DNA of 58,904 bases from assembly GCA_017307285.1 (NCBI GenBank), contig JAFKFI010000062.1:1-58904 (forward strand), written 5' to 3'. A program made the position numbers and the translations under genes. Positions 54,489-58,904 of the stretch are shown here, piece by piece. This DNA comes from Alphaproteobacteria bacterium (GTDB taxonomy: Bacteria > Pseudomonadota > Alphaproteobacteria > Acetobacterales > Acetobacteraceae). The notes under the pieces were generated by a model that ran no database searches, was not told the origin of the DNA, and saw only the letters and a program-made list of their open reading frames with translations. Numbering within the stretch: the stretch's first letter is position 1; each line of letters starts with the position of its first letter.

Positions 54489-54848
54489 TTGTCGACGCGC
54501 AGCCATCTGCTCACCGCCTTTGCCGGCCTCGCTCTCCTCGCCGCCGGGGCGGTCTCCACCCCGGCCAGGGCGGCCGATGCCGTCATGCTGACCCTCAAGG
54601 ACCATCGCTTCAACCCGGCACAGGTCACGGTGCCGGCGGGCGAGCGGTTCAGCATCGAGGTCACGAATCAGGACGACACGCCGGCCGAATTCGAGAGCAG
54701 CGATCTCAGGGTGGAGAAGATCATCGTGCCCGGCGGCAAGATCAGCGTGAAGGCCGGGCCGCTGAAGCCGGGGACCTACAAATTCTTCGACGAGTACCAC
54801 CCGGACACTGCAACCGGCACCCTGACCGCCACCGAGAAGAAGAACTGA
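54489..54848 (+). CDS. Cupredoxin-domain periplasmic protein, FtrB/EfeO-type
   Basis: A 119-residue exported cupredoxin. The signal peptide ends PARAADA. Visible family features are LKDHRFNPAQVTVPAGERFSIEV and LKPGTYKFFDEYHPDTATG. The usual Cys copper ligand before the His is Asp here (FDEYH), as in the cupredoxin domains of EfeO and FtrB, which handle iron rather than carry blue copper. The TTG start is the only in-frame one giving a good signal peptide. It is first in a three-gene operon, 4 bases before the FTR1 gene. Confidence 0.88.
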   Translation: MSTRSHLLTAFAGLALLAAGAVSTPARAADAVMLTLKDHRFNPAQVTVPAGERFSIEVTNQDDTPAEFESSDLRVEKIIVPGGKISVKAGPLKPGTYKFFDEYHPDTATGTLTATEKKN

Positions 54849-54852
54849 GCCG

Positions 54853-55713
54853 ATGCTGGCGAGCTTGCTCATCGTTTTCCGCGAAGTCCTCGAAGCCGGG
54901 TTGATCGTCGGCATCGTGCTGGCGGCGACCGAGGGCATCGCGCGCCGGGGAAGCTGGATCGCCGGCGGCATCGCCGTGGGCGTGGGTGGGGCCGCCGTGT
55001 TGGCGATGTTCGCCGGGGCGATCTCGGGGGCGCTGTCCGGCAACGGGCAGGAGGTGTTCAACGCCTCCATCCTGATTGTCGCGGTGGTGATGCTGGGTTG
55101 GCACAACGTCTGGATGGCGAGCCACGGCCGCCAGATCGCCCAGGAGATGCGGGCGGTGGGGCACGCCGTCGGTACCGGCGAGCGATCCCTGCTGGCGCTC
55201 GCCGTGGTCGTCGCGGTCGCGGTGTTGCGCGAGGGAGCGGAGGTCGTGCTGTTCCTCTATGGCATCGCGGCCTCCTCGCAGGCAGGGGCGGCGGCGTTGA
55301 TGCTCGGGGGCGTGCTCGGCGTCGGTGCCGGAGCGCTGGTCTCCTACCTGCTCTATCGCGGCCTGATCGCCATTCCGGTCAGCCGGCTGTTCTCGGTGAC
55401 GAGCTGGCTGATCGCGCTGCTCGCCGCCGGAATGGCCGGCCAGGCCGCGGCGATCCTCGCTGGCATCGACCTTATCCCGGCCTGGGGGTACCAGCTCTGG
55501 GACACGTCGTGGCTGTTGCCGCAAAACAGCCTGCCCGGCCAGGCGCTTCACGCCTTGGTCGGCTACTCGGACCGCCCGCTCGGAGTGCAGGTCGTCGCCT
55601 ACCTCGTTGTGCTCGCCGCGCTGGTCACGGCGAGCCGTCTCGTCAATCCGCAATCCCCCAAGGATAGCCGCGCGGCATCATCGAACGTGCCGCACGGCCA
55701 CCGTTCCTCCTAA
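54853..55713 (+). CDS. FTR1-family iron permease
   Basis: A 286-residue inner-membrane permease with seven predicted spans. Two R-E-x-x-E iron-binding motifs are seen: R10-E11-V-L-E14 in the first span and R126-E127-G-A-E130 in the fourth. The ending GYQLWDTSWLLPQNSLPGQ and HALVGYSDRPLG are typical of FtrC/EfeU-type permeases. It needs a ferroxidase or cupredoxin partner, provided by the gene upstream. It lies 17 bases before the P19-like gene. Confidence 0.95.
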   Translation: MLASLLIVFREVLEAGLIVGIVLAATEGIARRGSWIAGGIAVGVGGAAVLAMFAGAISGALSGNGQEVFNASILIVAVVMLGWHNVWMASHGRQIAQEMRAVGHAVGTGERSLLALAVVVAVAVLREGAEVVLFLYGIAASSQAGAAALMLGGVLGVGAGALVSYLLYRGLIAIPVSRLFSVTSWLIALLAAGMAGQAAAILAGIDLIPAWGYQLWDTSWLLPQNSLPGQALHALVGYSDRPLGVQVVAYLVVLAALVTASRLVNPQSPKDSRAASSNVPHGHRSS

Positions 55714-55729
55714 CCGGAAAGACCCATCC

Positions 55730-56245
55730 ATGAACATCAAGGCCATCACGCTGGCTGCGGCCTGCGGGCTGCTCGTCGTGCGCTCTGCCGACGCCCGCGA
55801 GTATTTCGTGGGCGGCCCGGTGCACCAGCACGATATGGAGATCGTGGCGAACTACCTTGTCGGAATCGAGATGGCGCCGGCGATGCCGCACATGCCAACG
55901 GGTCCCGACGTCATTCACCTGGAAGCCGACGTCCACGCCACCGCCGACAACGTCTACGGCTATCCCGATGGCGCCTGGGTGCCGTATCTCACGGTCAACT
56001 ACACGCTCGAGAAGGTCGGCACGAACTGGAAGGCCGAGGGCGTGCTGCACCCGATGGAGGCCAAGGACGGACCGCATTACGCGGACAACGTCAAGATGGA
56101 CGGCCCCGGCAAGTACAAGGTGACGTACAAGTTCAGCCCGCCGGAGGTCAACGGGTTCTACCGCCACATCGACAAGGAGACCGGCGTCCCGGCCTGGTGG
56201 ACGCCGTTCTCGCAGGAGTTCACTTTCACCTACCCGCAGAAGTGA
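55730..56245 (+). CDS. Periplasmic iron-binding P19/FtrA-like protein (Tpd family)
   Basis: A 171-residue exported protein of the P19/Tp34/FetP family. The signal peptide ends RSADA. VGGPVHQHDMEIVANYLVGIEM, PDVIHLEADVHA, DGAWVPYLTVNYTLEK and KVTYKFSPPEVNGFYRHID are characteristic and bring the histidines and methionines that bind copper and iron. With the cupredoxin and FTR1 permease it makes an Ftr/FetMP-type ferrous-iron system. No FtrD ferredoxin is present after it. It ends 10 bases from the convergent SH3-domain gene. Confidence 0.92.
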   Translation: MNIKAITLAAACGLLVVRSADAREYFVGGPVHQHDMEIVANYLVGIEMAPAMPHMPTGPDVIHLEADVHATADNVYGYPDGAWVPYLTVNYTLEKVGTNWKAEGVLHPMEAKDGPHYADNVKMDGPGKYKVTYKFSPPEVNGFYRHIDKETGVPAWWTPFSQEFTFTYPQK

Positions 56246-56254
56246 GTTCGCGGT

Positions 56255-56842
56255 TCATTCGTTGACGACCTCGTGCGGGGCAACGCCCCAGATCGCCTTG
56301 CGCGGCACGTAGCCGCTATGGTCGTCGACCCGCACCCGGCACCATGACGATCCCGCCGCACAACCGAGGAGGCGCCCGACGACGCCGGGCTTGAGCCAGG
56401 CGGCCGGATGGGCGTTCGCCCGCGGTGCGCGGCGGAGAGGGACGGTTCGCCCCTGGACAATGAAGGTGCGCCGGCCGGACAGCAAGGCGCCCTTGATCCA
56501 GCCTTCCGTGCCGTCCGGCAGACGGACCGCCCGCCAATCATGGAATTCCCGGAAGATCTGCACCGGCAGGTGTCGCCGGTGCAGCACCCAATCGATCCGA
56601 TAGCGAAATCCTGGGCCGCGCCGCAGGTTCACGTGATCCGATCGCAGCGACACGAACCGGGGCAGCGGGTACCCCGTGTAGCGACCCTTGGTGGCGGTGC
56701 CATGCACAATCCTCGGGTCATTCGCGCCCGCCGCCGACGCGACGTGCAGGCATATGCCGACCGCCAGCAAGGCAACGGCAGCACGCAAGGAGATCCACGA
56801 CAGAGCCCGTAATCCCAGGAGCGCGGGTCGCGTGACCAGCAT
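56255..56842 (-). CDS. Exported bacterial SH3-domain protein
   Basis: A 195-residue protein with an N-terminal signal or anchor (about residues 17–40). Two SH3-like repeats follow: SLRSDHVNLRRGPGFRYRIDWVLHRRHLPVQI to EGWIKGALLSG, and a second with VGRLLGCAAGSSWCRVRVDDHSGYVPRKAIWGV. The pattern matches SH3_4/SH3_3 cell-wall proteins of alphaproteobacteria. Its ligand is presumably peptidoglycan. A 166-base gap separates it from the divergent amidase gene; nothing distinct was seen there. Confidence 0.88.
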   Translation of the reverse strand: MLVTRPALLGLRALSWISLRAAVALLAVGICLHVASAAGANDPRIVHGTATKGRYTGYPLPRFVSLRSDHVNLRRGPGFRYRIDWVLHRRHLPVQIFREFHDWRAVRLPDGTEGWIKGALLSGRRTFIVQGRTVPLRRAPRANAHPAAWLKPGVVGRLLGCAAGSSWCRVRVDDHSGYVPRKAIWGVAPHEVVNE

Positions 56843-57008
56843 CGGGTCTCTTTAACAGATGACATCAAGTAAGCAAGCCTTGTCCCTGATCGGGACTGCT
56901 TTTATGGTTCCGCCCGAGTACCCATCCCGAAATAGCCAGATGAGGATTGCGCGCCGTGGCAGGAACCCAGGGCATTGAGCGACCTTCCTCCAGCCGGCGG
57001 AGCATCGC

Positions 57009-57998
57009 GTGAATCGGCAGCGGCGACTGCTCTGGGGCGCGCTCGCCGTGGCGGCGGCGTTCCACTGGCTCTTCGCGACCATCGACGCGCACGCGGCATC
57101 GCACCGCAAGACGGGCGCGGATCACGCCCGTTCCGCTCGGGCCCATGCGCCTCGCCATCACAGCGCGAAGCCGCATGCCGTGCATAAGCGCCGCCCGACC
57201 ACGGCAAACGCGCGGCGACATCACACGAAGACTGCCTCGCGGCCCCATCACACAAAGTCTGCATCGCGGCACGCCGCAAAACGCCAGGCCGCGACACATG
57301 CGAAGACGCGGCACGCCGCCAGATCTCAACGCCATCACGTCGCGGCTGCGGACAAGCCGATGATCGTGATCGATCCGGGCCACGGCGGACGTGACCCCGG
57401 TGCGATCGGGCGATCCGGCACACTCGAGAAGAACGTGACTTTGGCGACCGCGCTGGAGCTGAAACGCCAGCTTCTCGCGACGGGAAAGTACCGGGTTGCG
57501 TTGACCCGCACCGGCGACAAGTTCGTCTCGCTCGCGGGCAGGGTGGCGTTTGCCCGCAAGCATGACGCCGACTTGTTCATCGCGATCCACGCCGACTCGT
57601 CGACGAACCACAAGGCGCACGGTGCCAGCGTCTACACGCGGACCGACGATTCCGGGGGCACGAGGACGGCCCGCGTCGCGGCAACCCCCGGCAACTCCCC
57701 TGCGATCGCCAGCACCATCGCAAAATCGGACCCGGCGCCACCGATGGGATCGGCGTCGCTGCAGAACACCATGATCGATAATCTTGAGGGCGATATCCGG
57801 ATGGTGGTCGAACCGTCGCGTCAGGCGAAGTTCTACGTGCTTCGCGCGCGCCGCATCCCGAGCGTGCTGCTGGAGATGGGCTTTCTCTCCAACCGCCGCG
57901 ACGAGGCGCTGCTCAAGCGGCCGAAGCACCGCAGCGTCATCGCCCGCTCGCTGCGCGACGCGATCAACGACTATTTCGCGCACCTGCAGCGGACGTGA
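57009..57998 (+). CDS. N-acetylmuramoyl-L-alanine amidase with His/Lys-rich linker
   Basis: A 329-residue exported zinc amidase. An N-terminal signal (LLWGALAVAAAFHWLF) is followed by an 80-residue linker (about 31–112) with 16 histidines and many Lys and Arg. The Amidase_3 domain begins IVIDPGHGGRDPGAIG with the zinc ligand H125 and E140; IAIHADSS and VLLEMGFLSN hold the other ligand and the catalytic Glu. It cleaves peptide stems from the glycan during division. The GTG at 57009 is the only start that includes the signal. It runs 35 bases into the convergent cupredoxin gene. Confidence 0.93.
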   Translation: MNRQRRLLWGALAVAAAFHWLFATIDAHAASHRKTGADHARSARAHAPRHHSAKPHAVHKRRPTTANARRHHTKTASRPHHTKSASRHAAKRQAATHAKTRHAARSQRHHVAAADKPMIVIDPGHGGRDPGAIGRSGTLEKNVTLATALELKRQLLATGKYRVALTRTGDKFVSLAGRVAFARKHDADLFIAIHADSSTNHKAHGASVYTRTDDSGGTRTARVAATPGNSPAIASTIAKSDPAPPMGSASLQNTMIDNLEGDIRMVVEPSRQAKFYVLRARRIPSVLLEMGFLSNRRDEALLKRPKHRSVIARSLRDAINDYFAHLQRT

Positions 57999-58326
57999 CC
58001 TCGGGAACGACGTCGATCTCCCCCGTCATGTTCGGGTGAAAGCGGCAGAAAAACCGCAACTTTCCTGACTTCGTCAGCGTGGTGCTGCCGGTCTTGCCGG
58101 GCGCGATCACGGTATCAAAGGCATGATCGCGAGCGGTTGCGGTGTGGGCGACGAAATCCTCGTTCGACCACTCGACGACATCCCCGACATGCGCCGTCGC
58201 GGGGACGTTGCTGAACGCCATGTTCTTGATGACGACGTGCAGCATCTCCGCCCCGGCCGTCCTCGACGGCGCCGCGAGAATGAGCGCGCACATCGGAAAG
58301 AGTAGGCGAACGGCCGAGCGTGTCAC
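57964..58326 (-). CDS. Blue-copper cupredoxin (amicyanin/pseudoazurin-like)
   Basis: A 120-residue exported protein with a signal peptide ending RTAGA. VVIKNMAFSNVPATAHVGDVVEWSNEDFVAHTATA and FFCRFHPNMTGEIDV are plastocyanin-like. The type 1 copper ligands are all present: H61, C94, H97 and M100. It would carry electrons in the periplasm or deliver copper. It starts 10 bases after the DUF4142 gene, so the two probably form one transcript. Its last 35 bases overlap the end of the convergent amidase gene. Confidence 0.92.
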   Translation of the reverse strand: MTRSAVRLLFPMCALILAAPSRTAGAEMLHVVIKNMAFSNVPATAHVGDVVEWSNEDFVAHTATARDHAFDTVIAPGKTGSTTLTKSGKLRFFCRFHPNMTGEIDVVPEVTSAAGARNSR

Positions 58327-58336
58327 CGGTCTGGGC

Positions 58337-58879
58337 CTATTTCAGGCTGCTGGCGAGTTGTTCGGCGTGCTGCTCGTGGCCCTGGAAGATCTTGAGGCCG
58401 GTCTGCAGCAAGCCCTTGAGCTCCGCGTTATGCGCCGAGGGAATGAGCGTCGTCTCGAGCGCATTGTCGACGGCCTTGTGATAGGCGACTTCGTTGTCCA
58501 CGTACGCCTTGTCGAACGCGGCGCCGTTAAGCGAAGCCAGTTTTGTGCGTTCCGCGTCCGCCTGCTTGACCAGCGCCTGACTGGTGGGATTGTCCTCCGG
58601 CGTAACGTGGAGCTTCTTGACGAGCGCGAGGGCCTTCTCGTTTACCGCCGTGTGGTCCCGTACCATGTCGTCGGCGAAACCGCGCACCTCCTTGTTGTGC
58701 GTCTTCGTCAGCGCAAGCTTCGCGTTCTTGATGTCGATGTCGCCGGCCGTATAGGCGATGTGCGCGATTTGCGCGTCGTTCGGCTTGGTCCCCGTCTGGG
58801 CGAAGCCGGGGGCCACGCCGATGACACCGCCGGCCAGGACGGTGAGCGCGGCGAGGCGGATCATGGTTCGGGCGGTCAT
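58337..58879 (-). CDS. DUF4142 exported ferritin-like helical protein
   Basis: A 180-residue exported protein. The signal peptide ends PGFAQ. The rest is helical with DAQIAHIAYTAGDIDIKNAKLAL, KEVRGFADDMVRDHTAVNEKAL and AYVDNEVAYHKAVDNALE, the four-helix bundle of DUF4142. The family resembles ferritin-like proteins, function unknown; members are common in stress or metal-linked loci. It starts the small operon with the cupredoxin. Confidence 0.93.
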   Translation of the reverse strand: MTARTMIRLAALTVLAGGVIGVAPGFAQTGTKPNDAQIAHIAYTAGDIDIKNAKLALTKTHNKEVRGFADDMVRDHTAVNEKALALVKKLHVTPEDNPTSQALVKQADAERTKLASLNGAAFDKAYVDNEVAYHKAVDNALETTLIPSAHNAELKGLLQTGLKIFQGHEQHAEQLASSLK

Positions 58880-58904
58880 GTCGGCTCCTTGCTGTTCTCG
58901 ATGG

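Noticed and set aside
56865-57983. A 372-codon minus-strand frame opposite the peptidoglycan amidase
   Set aside because: The amidase strand has signal peptide, zinc ligands and catalytic Glu; the other frame has none.

Overview
The window is high-GC, densely packed bacterial DNA with no rRNA, tRNA, CRISPR array, transposase or phage gene that I can see. It looks like an alphaproteobacterium, most likely Rhodospirillales/Acetobacterales. The reasons are the order aroA–cmk–rpsA–sppA–ihfB–lapA–pyrF–trpF, the FYDLN-acid (TIGR02300) gene divergent from aroA, a PhaC/PhaR polyhydroxyalkanoate set, and PEP-CTERM proteins. The taxonomic call is inference.

Layout. 1–6584: two family III CoA-transferases, a PEP-CTERM phytase-like esterase, a ClsB-like phospholipase D paired with an EEP-family phosphatase, and panB. 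6696–23125: two divergent operons forming one 15-gene outer-to-inner-membrane uptake locus. The left operon, behind a Fur-box-like palindrome, encodes a TonB-dependent siderophore-type receptor, a PiuC-type dioxygenase, a PepSY protein and a dedicated ExbB–ExbD–TonB. The right operon encodes two tandem paralogous solute-binding proteins, a Dpp/Nik/Cnt-type ABC importer, a Cys/His-rich DUF2946 protein, a second TonB-dependent receptor and a YcnI-like copper protein. This is the most unusual part of the window.

23230–29691: a glucan debranching-like glucosidase, then the PHA block (thiolase, PhaC, a small PhaE-like partner, PhaR) and an HTH regulator. 29708–37817 (minus): one long housekeeping run (aroA, a CcdA/CcdB toxin–antitoxin pair, cmk, rpsA, sppA, ihfB, lapA, pyrF, trpF, ion-channel-like protein) with many stop/start overlaps; the toxin–antitoxin pair sits exactly at the aroA–cmk junction. 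37934–42130: FYDLN-acid protein, MFS transporter, a branched-chain-amino-acid-type binding protein and a PEP-CTERM GDSL lipase.

42211–47826: a copper group (CopC, then a CopD–cytochrome c fusion), a FUSC-like membrane protein and a molybdopterin oxidoreductase. 48080–48662: a BrnT/BrnA toxin–antitoxin pair behind a strong promoter with two palindromes. 48659–53979: a minus-strand catabolic run (Fe–S protein, gamma-glutamyltransferase-like, amidase, SDR). 54489–56245: an Ftr/Fet-type iron uptake operon (cupredoxin, FTR1 permease, P19). The right end holds an SH3 protein, a His-rich peptidoglycan amidase, a blue-copper cupredoxin and a DUF4142 protein. Metal handling (iron and copper) recurs through the window. 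The only intergenic repeats are one REP-like palindrome and two copies of a C-rich palindromic element.
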